DNA of 26,660 bases, from NCBI GenBank assembly GCA_002493305.1, contig DKYJ01000012.1, positions 937 through 27,596 on the forward strand. The letters run 5' to 3'. Made by a program: the position numbers and the translations under genes. The notes beneath the pieces are model-generated. The model was not told where the DNA came from and ran no database searches. It saw nothing but the letters and a program-made list of their open reading frames with translations. Shown one piece after another: positions 13,640 to 22,450 of the stretch (position 1 is the first letter of the stretch; each line of letters opens with the position of its first letter). The stretch is from Clostridiales bacterium UBA7103. Its GTDB lineage: Bacteria; Bacillota; Clostridia; Oscillospirales; Oscillospiraceae.

Positions 13640-14350
13640 TTAAAACAGCGTGCTTATCCACTCGCTTATGGGAAAGTACGCAATGGGTATAAATATGGCC
13701 GGGAGCATATTGGCGACCTTTATGCGGTCTTTGCCCAGCTCCATCATGTTTACGGCCATGCCGATAAGTATCGTCCCGCCGACGGCGGACATTTCCGTCA
13801 CCACGGCGGTGCTGAGCGCCGGGCCGACCAAGCCCGCGAGCAAGGTAAGCCCGCCCTGAAACAGCAGGATAAACACCGCCGAACAGGTCACGCCGAAGCC
13901 CATTGCCGCGCCAAAGGCCATGGAGGACACAAGATCCAGCGCGCTCTTGGCGTAAATTATGCTGTAATCATGGTTTATGCCCGCCTGAAGCGATCCGACG
14001 ATGGTCATCGACCCGATGCAGAACAATATGCAGGCGGAAACAAAGCCTTCTGTAAAGCGGCTGTTGCCGCCGCCGTTTTTGAAGAGCCTGTTTTTTATCC
14101 CGTCCCCCAGATGCTCGATGCCGTCGTCAATTCTCAGCGCCTCGCCAAGCGCCGTACCCACGGCCATGGAGATGATGACGCAGAGGATGTCCCCCGTGCC
14201 GATAGCGCTGGAGACGCCGATGACCACAGTACACAGAGCCAGCGCCTTCATTAGCCCCACGCGAAAGCTCTCCTTGAGCCTGCTGCGCAGGAAGATCCCG
14301 ATAAGACTGCCCGCGATGACTGTCGCCATATTCACAAAAACCGCAAGCAT
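13640..14350 (-). CDS. DUF554 (YqgA-like) membrane protein
   Basis: A 236-aa polytopic membrane protein of the DUF554 family with six or seven hydrophobic segments. Typical features are the N-terminal NMATVIAGSLIGIFLRSRL, the GTALGEALRIDDGIEHLG stretch and the MTIVGSLQAGINHDY motif near the middle. It has no established function; transport has been proposed for the family. Its ATG overlaps the aroQ stop by one base (TAATG), so it is the last, translationally coupled cistron of the shikimate operon. That position suggests a link to an aromatic compound or intermediate, but nothing in the protein itself shows this. Confidence 0.88.
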   Translation of the reverse strand: MLAVFVNMATVIAGSLIGIFLRSRLKESFRVGLMKALALCTVVIGVSSAIGTGDILCVIISMAVGTALGEALRIDDGIEHLGDGIKNRLFKNGGGNSRFTEGFVSACILFCIGSMTIVGSLQAGINHDYSIIYAKSALDLVSSMAFGAAMGFGVTCSAVFILLFQGGLTLLAGLVGPALSTAVVTEMSAVGGTILIGMAVNMMELGKDRIKVANMLPAIFIPIAYFPISEWISTLF

Positions 14351-14799
14351 TACTCTCCCCTGCCTTTGTTTTCAATATAGCTTTTGAGGAACAGTATCGC
14401 CTGCCGATAGCCCTCAAAGCCAAGGCCGGCATAGGTCTTTACGCAGGCCATGCCCGCGTAGGACCGGCGGCGAAAATCCTCGCGCTTTGTAATGTCGGAG
14501 ATATGCACCTCCACCGCCGGGAGCGCCACGGTTTTCAGCGCGTCAAGGATCGCGACGCTTGTGTGGGTGTAAGCGGCGGGATTGATAACGATGCCGTCTA
14601 CGCAGCCGTAAGCGCCCTGAATTTTGTCCACAATGTCGCCCTCATGGTTTGACTGGAACTGCTCCACCTCTATCCCCTCGGCGGCGCAGGTATCGGAAAT
14701 GAGCTTTGTGAGCGCGGCAAAATCCTGCCGTCCGTATATATCCGGCTCGCGTATGCCGAGCATATTAAGGTTTGGGCCGTTTATTACAAGCAGCTTCAT
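14350..14799 (-). CDS. aroQ: 3-Dehydroquinate dehydratase, type II
   Basis: Dehydrates 3-dehydroquinate to 3-dehydroshikimate, step three of the shikimate pathway. It is a 149-aa small dodecameric type II enzyme. Key features visible are the N-terminal INGPNLNMLGIREPDIYG with the catalytic tyrosine of the lid, the SNHEGDIVDKI segment, the GIVINPAAYTHTSVAILDAL core, and EVHISDITKREDFRRRS with the catalytic histidine. I chose ATG 14799, with AGGTG upstream and a 4-nt overlap with the end of the aroE-aroK fusion. The frame extends five codons further without a better ribosome site. Confidence 0.96.
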   Translation of the reverse strand: MKLLVINGPNLNMLGIREPDIYGRQDFAALTKLISDTCAAEGIEVEQFQSNHEGDIVDKIQGAYGCVDGIVINPAAYTHTSVAILDALKTVALPAVEVHISDITKREDFRRRSYAGMACVKTYAGLGFEGYRQAILFLKSYIENKGRGE

Positions 14800-16019
14800 T
14801 TCAGCACCTCGCATATCTGCCGGAGCGTCTCTTCAAGCGCGCCGTTATTGTCCACCATCGCATCGGCAAAGGCGCGGTACATGGGAAGCCTGCGCTCGTA
14901 AAGCTCCTTGAGGTCGCTGCGCTGAGAGATGGGTCTGCCGTCCTTGGGGAGCTTTTCGATGTCCCTCTCAAGGCAGATAATAGTGCCGTTCTGGTGCAGA
15001 AGCGGATAATTCTCCTCCTTGGTGACGCAGCCGCCGCCGGTGGAAATGACAGCTCCGGAGAACATTCCAAGCTCTGAGAGAATCTCCGTCTCCCGCGCTC
15101 TGAAGCCCTCCTCGCCCTCGGCAGCGAAGATTTCTGGTATGCTCATGCCCGCCCTTTCAGCTATCATTTTGTCCGCCTCATACACCCTGCGGCCGAGCTT
15201 TTCACCCAGAGCGGCGGCGACGGCGCTTTTGCCGCTGCCGGGCATACCGATGATGACGATGTTCTGCATCTCGCGGCGAAGCTCGTTTGTGATACGCTCA
15301 ATGACGCTGTCATCATACTGAGCATCGCAAAACAGCTCCGAGCTGCGCTTTGCCTGCGCAACGAGCATATAAAGTCCGTCCGCGCAGGGGATATTGAGGC
15401 TCTCCGCCTGCAAAAGCAGCGCCGTACGCGCGGGGTTATATATCACATCCAAAACGCCCGAGCATTTAGGGAACGCGCGCAGGTCGACCGCTGCGACGCC
15501 CGTATTGGGGAACATGCCCACGGGGGTGGTGTTGACGATGACATCCGCGTCCGCATGGCGGGAGATGTTGTCATAATTATCCTCTCCGCCTCGTGAGATG
15601 ACCGTTATGCTCCCCGCTTTCAAGTCCTCCAGCACGGCGATTATGGCGACGCTCGCCCCACCGCTGCCGAGAACCAGCGCTTTTTTTCCCTCGATTTTGA
15701 TTCCGCTGCGGCGCACAAGAGCTTCAAAGCCGTAAGCGTCGGTGTTATCGCCGTAGATGCTGCCGTCGGCGCGGCGGACAAGAGTGTTGACGCTGCCAAT
15801 GCGCCTTGCCCGCTCGGACAGCTCGTCACACAGGGGCAGCACGGTTTTTTTATAGGGGATTGTCACATTCAGGCCGTTCCAGTCCCCGTTTTTTATAAAC
15901 TCCGGCAGCTGCTCACGGCTCAGCTCGTAGAGCTTATACTCATAATCGGCAAGCGCCGCATGAATGGCGGGAGAATAGCTGTGCCCCAGCTTCTCCCCGA
16001 CAAGACCGCATTTGAGCAT
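14796..16019 (-). CDS. aroE-aroK: Bifunctional shikimate dehydrogenase / shikimate kinase (AroE-AroK fusion)
   Basis: One 407-aa chain carries steps four and five of the pathway. Residues 1-250 are shikimate dehydrogenase, with the catalytic lysine in NVTIPYK (Lys57), aspartate in GDNTDAYGF (Asp94) and the NADP loop GSGGAS (118-123). Residues 251-407 are shikimate kinase, with Walker A GMPGSGKS (258-265), the substrate arginine in FRARE, STGGG (327-331) and the LID segment DGRPISQR. The kinase DxD motif reads EAD (281-283), so the first acid is glutamate. Methionine 251 is exactly where a free kinase would start, so the fusion is recent or an internal start could exist. It overlaps pheA by one base (TGATG) and aroQ by four. 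The reading frame is continuous. Confidence 0.95.
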   Translation of the reverse strand: MLKCGLVGEKLGHSYSPAIHAALADYEYKLYELSREQLPEFIKNGDWNGLNVTIPYKKTVLPLCDELSERARRIGSVNTLVRRADGSIYGDNTDAYGFEALVRRSGIKIEGKKALVLGSGGASVAIIAVLEDLKAGSITVISRGGEDNYDNISRHADADVIVNTTPVGMFPNTGVAAVDLRAFPKCSGVLDVIYNPARTALLLQAESLNIPCADGLYMLVAQAKRSSELFCDAQYDDSVIERITNELRREMQNIVIIGMPGSGKSAVAAALGEKLGRRVYEADKMIAERAGMSIPEIFAAEGEEGFRARETEILSELGMFSGAVISTGGGCVTKEENYPLLHQNGTIICLERDIEKLPKDGRPISQRSDLKELYERRLPMYRAFADAMVDNNGALEETLRQICEVLK

Positions 16020-17161
16020 CAGACCACCTCGCTGTAGCTGCCGAGATACACGAACTCCTCGCTCAGGCTCTGGAGCTCTCCCATGAGCTGGATAAACTCC
16101 GGCGAATAGACGGAGGTATCAATGTCAAAATAGAACATGAACTCAAAGTTGCGCTCGGGGATGGGGCGGCTCTCCAACTTGTTGAGGTTGATGCCCAGCG
16201 CGTAAAAGCGGGAGAGCACCTTATAAAGCGAGCCGGGCTGATGGGAGACGACCAGCATAAGGCTTGTCCTGTCCGCGCCGGGGTAGATCTCAAGGTTCTT
16301 GCTGATGCAGATAAAGCGCGTGTAGTTGTTGCCCATATCCTGCACCGACTCCTCAAGGCAATCAAGCCCGTAGAGCTTCATGCAGGGGCGGGAGGAGAGC
16401 GCCGCCACATCGCTGCGCTCAGACTCGGCCACCATTTTGGCGGCGACGGCGGTATTCTCGCAGGGGATGACCTTCACGCCCTTGAATTTCTGCAGATAAC
16501 GGGCGCACTGGCTGATGGCCTGCTCGTGTGAGTATATCTCTTTAATATCCTCAAGCCTTGTGCCGGGCTTTACGAGCAGATTGTGGTCGACCTTAAGGCG
16601 GATAGAGCGCACGATCTTGAAATCGTGCTTCTGCATCAGGTCATACACCATGTTGACAGAGCCGGCGGTGCTGTTTTCAAGGGGGATAACGCCGTAGCTG
16701 CAAAGTCCCTGATCAATGGCGGAAAACACCGCCTCAAAGCTGGAAAAATAGAAGATATTGGGCAGCTTAAAGAGCTTATCGCAGGCGAGCTGGGAGTATG
16801 CCCCCTCAACGCCCTGACAGGCAACTATCGCACTTGAGGGGAAGAGCTTGGGCGTTTTTTCAATGGATGCCTTTATTTTCTCCGTCAGCTCGTTATCCGT
16901 GCCGAGAAGGCGGTTCTGGCTGCTGCGGCTCAGCTCAAATATCAGGGAGTAGAGGGAAAGCGTATAGTCCCTGAGCTCAGGCTTGGTCTTTTCGCTGATG
17001 TCCATGAGCTTCTCTCTCTCTCGGCGCACATCAAGCACCGGCAGGCTGTTTTCCTTCTTATACCCGGCTATCTGGGCGCAAAGCTCCATACGGCGGGTGA
17101 AAAGCTGAACCATTTCATCGTCCAGCTTATCAAGCTGCTCCCTGTAATCCTTTAATTCCAT
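16019..17161 (-). CDS. pheA: Bifunctional chorismate mutase / prephenate dehydratase (P-protein)
   Basis: Converts chorismate to prephenate and then to phenylpyruvate, the committed Phe branch. The 380-aa protein has an AroQ-class chorismate mutase (about 1-85, with the usual DxLDDEMVQLFTRRMEL helix start). A prephenate dehydratase domain follows (about 105-290), including CQGVEGAYSQLACD, IPLENSTAGSVN and the TRF motif in NYTRFICIS. A C-terminal ACT domain (about 300-375) contains GSLYKVLSRFYALGINLNKLESRP, the Phe-binding region that gives feedback inhibition. The start is ATG 17161, seven bases after the aroC stop. The last base of its stop is the first base of the aroE-aroK start codon. Confidence 0.97.
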   Translation of the reverse strand: MELKDYREQLDKLDDEMVQLFTRRMELCAQIAGYKKENSLPVLDVRREREKLMDISEKTKPELRDYTLSLYSLIFELSRSSQNRLLGTDNELTEKIKASIEKTPKLFPSSAIVACQGVEGAYSQLACDKLFKLPNIFYFSSFEAVFSAIDQGLCSYGVIPLENSTAGSVNMVYDLMQKHDFKIVRSIRLKVDHNLLVKPGTRLEDIKEIYSHEQAISQCARYLQKFKGVKVIPCENTAVAAKMVAESERSDVAALSSRPCMKLYGLDCLEESVQDMGNNYTRFICISKNLEIYPGADRTSLMLVVSHQPGSLYKVLSRFYALGINLNKLESRPIPERNFEFMFYFDIDTSVYSPEFIQLMGELQSLSEEFVYLGSYSEVV

Positions 17162-17168
17162 TGTGCTT

Positions 17169-18236
17169 TTACCTCTCTTTTCTGCGCTGTAAAAGCGCGT
17201 CATATACGGCGATGGCCGCCGCCGCCTCCACACAGGCCACTGCGCGGGGGACGATGCAGGGGTCGTGCCTGCCGCCGACGCGCATTTTCACCTGCTCCAT
17301 AGTCTGCATATCAACGCTCTGCTGCTCGATCGCGATAGACGGCGTGGGCTTGAAGGCCGCCCGGAATGTGAGCGGCATGCCGTTTGTTATCCCGCCCAAA
17401 ATGCCGCCGCAGTTGTTGCCCACGGTCTCTATCCTGCCGTCTTTCACAAGGTACACATCGTTATTCTCGCTGCCGCGAAGTCCGGCGGCTGAAAAGCCTG
17501 CGCCGAACTCAATACCTTTTACGGCGGGGATACCGAACACAATGGACGCGATGCGGTTTTCCATGCCGCCGAACATCGGGTCGCCAAGCCCGGCGGGGAG
17601 ATTCAGCACCGCGCACTCCACCACGCCGCCGAGGGAATCTCCCGCGGCCTTGGCATCCAGAATGGCGCTCTGCATACGCTCTCCGGCAGCGTCGCTCACG
17701 GTGGGAAAGGTCTTTCCGGCGGTGGAAGATGTAAGCTCTCCCTCGTCAGAAATGCCGCCTATCGCGGCGATGCGGGATATGACCTCTATCCCCTGCCGCC
17801 TGAGAAGCTGGAGGCATATTCCCCCCGCAATGCACAGCGGCGCTGTGAGCCGGCCGGAAAAGTGCCCGCCGCCGGCCTGATCCTCCGCCCCGCCGAATTT
17901 TATCCGCGCGGTGTAGTCCGCGTGTCCGGGTCGGGGGGTCAGAGCAAAGGCGGCATAGTCGCCGGAGCGGGTATCCGTGTTTCTGATGATGGCGGTGATG
18001 GGCGCGCCGCAGGCAGCGCCGTTTTTGACGCCGGACAGAAATTCCGGGACGTCCGGCTCTCTGCGGGCGGTGCTCAGGGCGCTCTGCCCCGGAGCGCGGC
18101 GGGCAAGGAAGCCGCCAAGCTCCTCCATGTCGATCCTTTCCCCGGCGGGTATGCCCTCAATGGTAACGCCTATCGCGGCGGAATGGGACTGGCCGAAAAT
18201 GCTCAAACGCAGATTTTCGCCGTAGCTGCTGCTCAT
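17169..18236 (-). CDS. aroC: Chorismate synthase
   Basis: Makes chorismate from EPSP, using reduced FMN, as the last common step. The 355-aa protein has the N-terminal GENLRLSIFGQSHS with the conserved histidine (His18), RRAPGQ (46-51), the AGGGHFSGR flavin-site segment and the C-terminal GRHDPC signature (322-327). No flavin reductase domain is present, so FMN must be reduced by another enzyme. The start ATG overlaps the aroA stop by four bases. Confidence 0.97.
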   Translation of the reverse strand: MSSSYGENLRLSIFGQSHSAAIGVTIEGIPAGERIDMEELGGFLARRAPGQSALSTARREPDVPEFLSGVKNGAACGAPITAIIRNTDTRSGDYAAFALTPRPGHADYTARIKFGGAEDQAGGGHFSGRLTAPLCIAGGICLQLLRRQGIEVISRIAAIGGISDEGELTSSTAGKTFPTVSDAAGERMQSAILDAKAAGDSLGGVVECAVLNLPAGLGDPMFGGMENRIASIVFGIPAVKGIEFGAGFSAAGLRGSENNDVYLVKDGRIETVGNNCGGILGGITNGMPLTFRAAFKPTPSIAIEQQSVDMQTMEQVKMRVGGRHDPCIVPRAVACVEAAAAIAVYDALLQRRKER

Positions 18237-19489
18237 ACTCTGTCCACCTCCAGACTGTCAAGATCCTGCCAGAAGCAGGGGTAGGATTTTTCAACGCAGT
18301 TTTCGTCCGTCACACTGACGCTGCCCTCGGCAGCGCAGGCGGCGACGGCGGCTGACATGGCGATCCTGTGGTCGCGGCAGGAGTCCACCACGCCGCCATG
18401 AAGCGCCCCGCCGGTGATTATAAGCCCGTCCGGCTGCTCCTGAACCTCCGTACCCAGCGCTCTGAGCATATTGGCGGAGCTTTCAAGCCTGTCCGACTCC
18501 TTGAGACGGAGCCTCCCTGCGTTTATGACCCTTGTCTCGCCCTCGGCGCAAGCGGCAAGGACGCTTAAAACCGGGATAAGATCGGGCACGGGGGCGGCGT
18601 CAACGGTAATGCCGCGAAGCGAAGCCCTGCGCACGAAAACTCCGTCCTCCCGCTCTGATATATCCGCCCCGAAGCGGCGAAGAATGTCAAGCACGCCCTT
18701 GTCTCCTTGGGAGGAGGCCATATTCAATCCCTGCACGCAAACGCCCTTATCAGACAGCGCCCCTATACACAGGAAGAAGGCGGCGTTTGACCAGTCTCCC
18801 TCTACGCGCAGGCTCTCCGGAAGAGAGCAGCGCTGGCCGCCGAGAATGTCATAGCCCCCGGCGCACCGGTTTATGCTGACGCGGCTCTGCCTGAGCGCGT
18901 CGAGCGTCATGGTAATGTAGGCGGCTGATTCCGTCGCCCCTGTTATATTAAGCTTACTGTCCCCCGAAATATGGGGCAGCGCCATCAAAAGCCCTGAGAT
19001 GTACTGCGAGGAGACGCTCCCCGGCAGGGTATACTCCCCCGCTTGCAGTTTTCCGCCGCAATATAGCAGCGCGCCGCGCTTTTCAATGCTCATGCCGTGG
19101 GAGATAAGCTGCTCATCCAGCGGGGCAAGCGGCCGCTCCGGAAGGCGCCCTTCCATGTGAAAAACAGCCCGGGCGCCCAATGCGCCCACCAGCGGCAGAA
19201 GGAAGCGCAGAGTTGACCCGCTCTCGCCGCAGTATAGCTCGCACTGCCCCTGAGGGGTCTTTTTTATTGGTTTTACGCGGATAAGGCCGCCCTCGTCTAT
19301 GCTCAGCTCCGCACCCAGCGCGCTAAGGCAGCTCGCCGTGGCGGCAATATCCTTTGAAATCGTGCCGCAGTGTATCGTCGTCTCTCTGTCGGAGAGCGCG
19401 GCGCAGATAAGCAGCCTGTGCGCCTGAGACTTGGACGCCGGTATGCAGACCTCGCCGCTGCGCCGTCCGCTTATGATCGTTCTGCTCAT
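18233..19489 (-). CDS. aroA: 3-Phosphoshikimate 1-carboxyvinyltransferase (EPSP synthase)
   Basis: Joins PEP to shikimate-3-phosphate, giving EPSP. The protein is 418 aa with the two inverse alpha/beta domains. Signatures include the N-terminal IPASKSQAHRLLICAAL, GESGSTLRFLLPL, the GSVSSQYISGLLMALP segment, and RLRLKESDRL, which contacts PEP. The start at ATG 19489 is set by GGAGGCG six bases upstream and by a four-base overlap with the aroB stop. An in-frame start eight codons upstream is less likely. It lies between aroB and aroC in the operon. Confidence 0.96.
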   Translation of the reverse strand: MSRTIISGRRSGEVCIPASKSQAHRLLICAALSDRETTIHCGTISKDIAATASCLSALGAELSIDEGGLIRVKPIKKTPQGQCELYCGESGSTLRFLLPLVGALGARAVFHMEGRLPERPLAPLDEQLISHGMSIEKRGALLYCGGKLQAGEYTLPGSVSSQYISGLLMALPHISGDSKLNITGATESAAYITMTLDALRQSRVSINRCAGGYDILGGQRCSLPESLRVEGDWSNAAFFLCIGALSDKGVCVQGLNMASSQGDKGVLDILRRFGADISEREDGVFVRRASLRGITVDAAPVPDLIPVLSVLAACAEGETRVINAGRLRLKESDRLESSANMLRALGTEVQEQPDGLIITGGALHGGVVDSCRDHRIAMSAAVAACAAEGSVSVTDENCVEKSYPCFWQDLDSLEVDRV

Positions 19490-20544
19490 CTGACGCCTCC
19501 GGCGCGAAGCCATTTTTCAAGCTCTGTAACCGGCGTCGGCACGATGCGGCAATCTCCTATGGCGCGGGGCAGCACTAAATTTATGCTCCCGCCGGAGCGC
19601 TTTTTATCCGCCAGCACCACGCGCAGCATATCGGCGGCAGTGTACTCGGTATGGCTCGGCAGAGCGTACATCTGCAAAATATCCTCCATCAGCACCTCCT
19701 CCGCCTTTGAACAATAGCCAAGCTCCGCCGCGGCGCGGGTGATGATCCCCATTCCGATAGCCACCGCCTGCCCGTGGAGCAGTGTGAAATCGCTCAGCGC
19801 CTCCACGCAGTGGGCAAAGGTGTGCCCAAAATTGAGCAGCTGGCGCTTGCCGGTGTCAAACTCATCCTCAGAAACTATGTCCCGCTTCATCTCGACGCAG
19901 CGGGCGATCACCGCCTCAAGCTGGCGGCTGATGTGTATCTGCATGAGGCTGTCAAAGAAAGTCCTGTCCCCCAGCGCACCGTATTTTATGACCTCCGCGC
20001 AGCCGCATTTGAACTGCCCCTCCGGCAGGCTCGAGAGCAAGTCGGGGTCACAGACGACAAGCGCGGGCTGGTAAAAGCAGCCCACCTGATTTTTTCCTCC
20101 CGGGAGGTTCACAGCGGTCTTGCCGCCGACAGAGGAATCCACCGCGGCTAAAAGCGTCGTCGGCACCTGCACAAAATTCATGCCACGCTGATAGGTAGCC
20201 GCCGCGAATCCGGACAAGTCCCCGGTCACACCGCCGCCGAGAGCAAACACTGTGTCGCTGCGGCCAAAGCGGTTTTCGGATAAAAAGGTCAAAAGCTCCT
20301 CATAGTGGTGCAGGTCTTTTGTGTGCTCCCCGTGGGGGATGACATGGCAAAAGACCTGAAATCCCGCCCGCTCGAGGGAGCTTACAAGGCGCTGCCCATA
20401 TAGCGGAAAAACGATATCCCCGGCGATAACAGCGGCCTTCCTGCCCCTGACTATGCCGGCAGAAAGCTCCCCGACTCTGTCAAGAAGCCCCCGCTCGATC
20501 AAAACATCATATTCCCTTGTGGCGCTGACATGGACTGTTTTCAA
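19486..20544 (-). CDS. aroB: 3-Dehydroquinate synthase
   Basis: Cyclises DAHP to 3-dehydroquinate, using NAD and a divalent metal. At 352 aa it has normal length. It shows the GGGVTGDLSGFAAATYQRG nucleotide-binding segment, the PTTLLAAVDSSVGGKTAVN active-site stretch, and metal ligands in AEVIKYG, LNFGHTFAH and HGQAVAIG. The start codon is TTG (20544), which overlaps the tyrA stop as TTGA; AGGTGG is seven bases before it. There is no nearby in-frame ATG, so the TTG start is well supported. Confidence 0.96.
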   Translation of the reverse strand: MKTVHVSATREYDVLIERGLLDRVGELSAGIVRGRKAAVIAGDIVFPLYGQRLVSSLERAGFQVFCHVIPHGEHTKDLHHYEELLTFLSENRFGRSDTVFALGGGVTGDLSGFAAATYQRGMNFVQVPTTLLAAVDSSVGGKTAVNLPGGKNQVGCFYQPALVVCDPDLLSSLPEGQFKCGCAEVIKYGALGDRTFFDSLMQIHISRQLEAVIARCVEMKRDIVSEDEFDTGKRQLLNFGHTFAHCVEALSDFTLLHGQAVAIGMGIITRAAAELGYCSKAEEVLMEDILQMYALPSHTEYTAADMLRVVLADKKRSGGSINLVLPRAIGDCRIVPTPVTELEKWLRAGGVR

Positions 20545-21374
20545 TGCCCGTCCACCTCTTCCTTTCTGCGCTTGCCGTCCTCTAAAAGTTCCGTAAGAGT
20601 GGCCGTATCCCCGGCCTCCATTGCGGTCTTGTACTTGACAAGCTCAGTGATAATGCCGTCAAGCTCCCGGCAGAGATAGTCCCTGTTCTCCATGAAAAGC
20701 TCCGCCCACATGGGTGCGTTGAGCCAGGCAACGCGGGTCATGTCCTTATAGCTGCCGGCGGAAAAGCCCTTGTGCATACCGGCGGTAGGGCTTTTTATAT
20801 AGGCGTTGGATACCACATGGGCAAGCTGGGATGTAAACGCGATCATCTCGTCATGCTTGTCGGCGGTGGTGACGGAGTAGCTCCCGAAGCCCGCGGGCGA
20901 GAGCAGCTCCTTGGCTCTGTCCAGAAGCGTAATATCGTCGTAAACCGGCGGGACTATCACCATGGGTGCGCCCACATACATATCAGATCGCGCGTACTTG
21001 AAGCCGGACCGGTGCGTGCCCGCCATGGGATGGCCGCCGAGGTAGAGGAATCCGTCCCGCTCGGCGATTTTAAAGCAAGCCCCGCACACAACGCGTTTTG
21101 TGCCGCAGCAGTCGAGCACCATAGGCTTTTTGCCGATGTGCTTTCCCATGCGCTCAAGGTAATCTATCGCCGCCTGCGGATAGAGCGTGACCAAAACAAG
21201 GTCGCAGCCGGAGATATTCTCCTCGGTAAGCTCAGCGTCCACCGCGCCGCTCATCATGGCAAAATCCAGCACGGAGCGGCTGCGGTTCCACGCTAAAACG
21301 GTGTGCCCCGCCTGATGATAAGCCTTGGCAAAGGAGCCGCCGATAAGTCCAAGGCCAACGATACCGACCGTCAT
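20541..21374 (-). CDS. tyrA: Prephenate (or arogenate) dehydrogenase
   Basis: Oxidative decarboxylation of prephenate to 4-hydroxyphenylpyruvate for tyrosine. The 277-aa protein has an N-terminal Rossmann loop GLGLIGG (7-13), the catalytic GGHPMAG (His115), and the helical C-terminal half with TSQLAHVVSNAYI. No ACT or chorismate mutase domain is attached, so feedback by tyrosine may act elsewhere, for example on AroF. Its ATG overlaps the aroF stop by four bases. Prephenate would come from PheA, the only chorismate mutase in the window. Preference for prephenate over arogenate cannot be decided from sequence. Confidence 0.93.
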   Translation of the reverse strand: MTVGIVGLGLIGGSFAKAYHQAGHTVLAWNRSRSVLDFAMMSGAVDAELTEENISGCDLVLVTLYPQAAIDYLERMGKHIGKKPMVLDCCGTKRVVCGACFKIAERDGFLYLGGHPMAGTHRSGFKYARSDMYVGAPMVIVPPVYDDITLLDRAKELLSPAGFGSYSVTTADKHDEMIAFTSQLAHVVSNAYIKSPTAGMHKGFSAGSYKDMTRVAWLNAPMWAELFMENRDYLCRELDGIITELVKYKTAMEAGDTATLTELLEDGKRRKEEVDGH

Positions 21375-22375
21375 TTCGTTATGACCTCCCTGACGCCGCG
21401 CACCTTCTCAGCAAGCGCGGCGTACTCCTCCGGGCGGAGGGACTGCGCCCCGTCGCACAGAGCGTGCATGGGGTCGTTATGGACTTCGATAATAAGCCCG
21501 TCCGCGCCGCAGGCGGCACCGGCAAGCGCCATGGGCGGCACGAGCCGTGCGATGCCCGTTGCGTGGCTGGGGTCGACGATTATGGGCAGATGCGTAAGCT
21601 CCCTGAGCATGGGCACAGCCGACAGGTCGAGAGTGTTGCGGGTGTAATCGCTGAAGGTGCGGATGCCGCGCTCACAGAGAATGACCTGCTCGTTGCCGCT
21701 GGCCATGATGTACTCCGCGCTCATCAAAAGCTCCTTAAGGGTGTTTGCAAGACCGCGCTTGAGGAGAATAGGCTTATTCACCTTACCAAGCTCCCGCAGC
21801 AGGTCAAAGTTTTGCATATTCCGCGCGCCCACCTGAAGCATGTCCACATCCTCAAACAGCGGCAGGTCGGTAACGCTCATTATCTCGGTGACAAAAGGCA
21901 GCCCCGTCTCCTTACGGGCAAGCTTCAACAGCTCGATGCCCGGCGCTTTCAGCCCCGGGAAATCGTAGGGAGAGGTGCGCGGCTTGAAAGCGCCGCCGCG
22001 CAGCATATCCGCCCCGGCGGCCTTCACAGCCTTGGCGACGGTGATTATCTGCTCCTCTGTCTCGACGGAGCAGGGGCCGGCGATCATGGCAAAATGCCCA
22101 CCGCCTATTTTCACATTGCCTATTTCCACCACCATATCCTCGGGATGGAACTTCCTGTTGCAGCACTTGAAGGGCTCGGACACGCGCTTGACGGAGCTGA
22201 CGATGTCAAGGCTGCCAACCAGATCCATATCGACGCGGCTGGTGTCCCCTATAAGTCCCAGCACCGTCTGAAATTCACCCTCGGAAATATGGATCCTGAG
22301 CCCCAGATTCTGGAGCCAGGAGATAAGCATATCCTTCTTTTCCTGAGTAACACCGTTTTTTAAAACTACGATCAT
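21371..22375 (-). CDS. aroF: 3-Deoxy-7-phosphoheptulonate synthase (DAHP synthase, type I-beta with regulatory domain)
   Basis: First enzyme of the pathway, joining PEP and erythrose-4-phosphate. The 334-aa protein begins with a ferredoxin/ACT-like regulatory domain (about 1-70, MIVVLKNGVTQEKKDM), as in Thermotoga-type DAHP synthase, where Tyr or Phe inhibits. The catalytic barrel follows with AGPCSVE, RGGAFKPRTSPYDF, the LKRG segment and VDPSHATG. ATG 22375 follows AGGAGGATGG. It is the first structural gene after the attenuator, so both expression and probably activity respond to aromatic amino acids. The aroF symbol follows common Firmicutes usage. Confidence 0.96.
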   Translation of the reverse strand: MIVVLKNGVTQEKKDMLISWLQNLGLRIHISEGEFQTVLGLIGDTSRVDMDLVGSLDIVSSVKRVSEPFKCCNRKFHPEDMVVEIGNVKIGGGHFAMIAGPCSVETEEQIITVAKAVKAAGADMLRGGAFKPRTSPYDFPGLKAPGIELLKLARKETGLPFVTEIMSVTDLPLFEDVDMLQVGARNMQNFDLLRELGKVNKPILLKRGLANTLKELLMSAEYIMASGNEQVILCERGIRTFSDYTRNTLDLSAVPMLRELTHLPIIVDPSHATGIARLVPPMALAGAACGADGLIIEVHNDPMHALCDGAQSLRPEEYAALAEKVRGVREVITK

Positions 22376-22419
22376 CTTTCCATCCTCCTGATGTAAATAT
22401 GTTCTCTTATCTGCCAAAT

Positions 22420-22450
22420 AAAAAAGCCACACAGGGTCAACCTGTGTGGC
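22420..22450 (-). terminator. Attenuator terminator before aroF
   Basis: A perfect 10-bp stem (22441-22450 with 22426-22435) around a 5-nt loop is followed directly by six Ts (22425-22420) on the minus strand. It lies between the leader peptide and aroF, not after a structural gene, so its job is to cut off the operon conditionally. Confidence 0.93.

Noticed and set aside
21464..22363. A 299-codon plus-strand open frame opposite aroF
   Set aside because: It is antisense to an unmistakable DAHP synthase; the composition is His- and Leu-rich as expected of a shadow frame, and there is no family motif.
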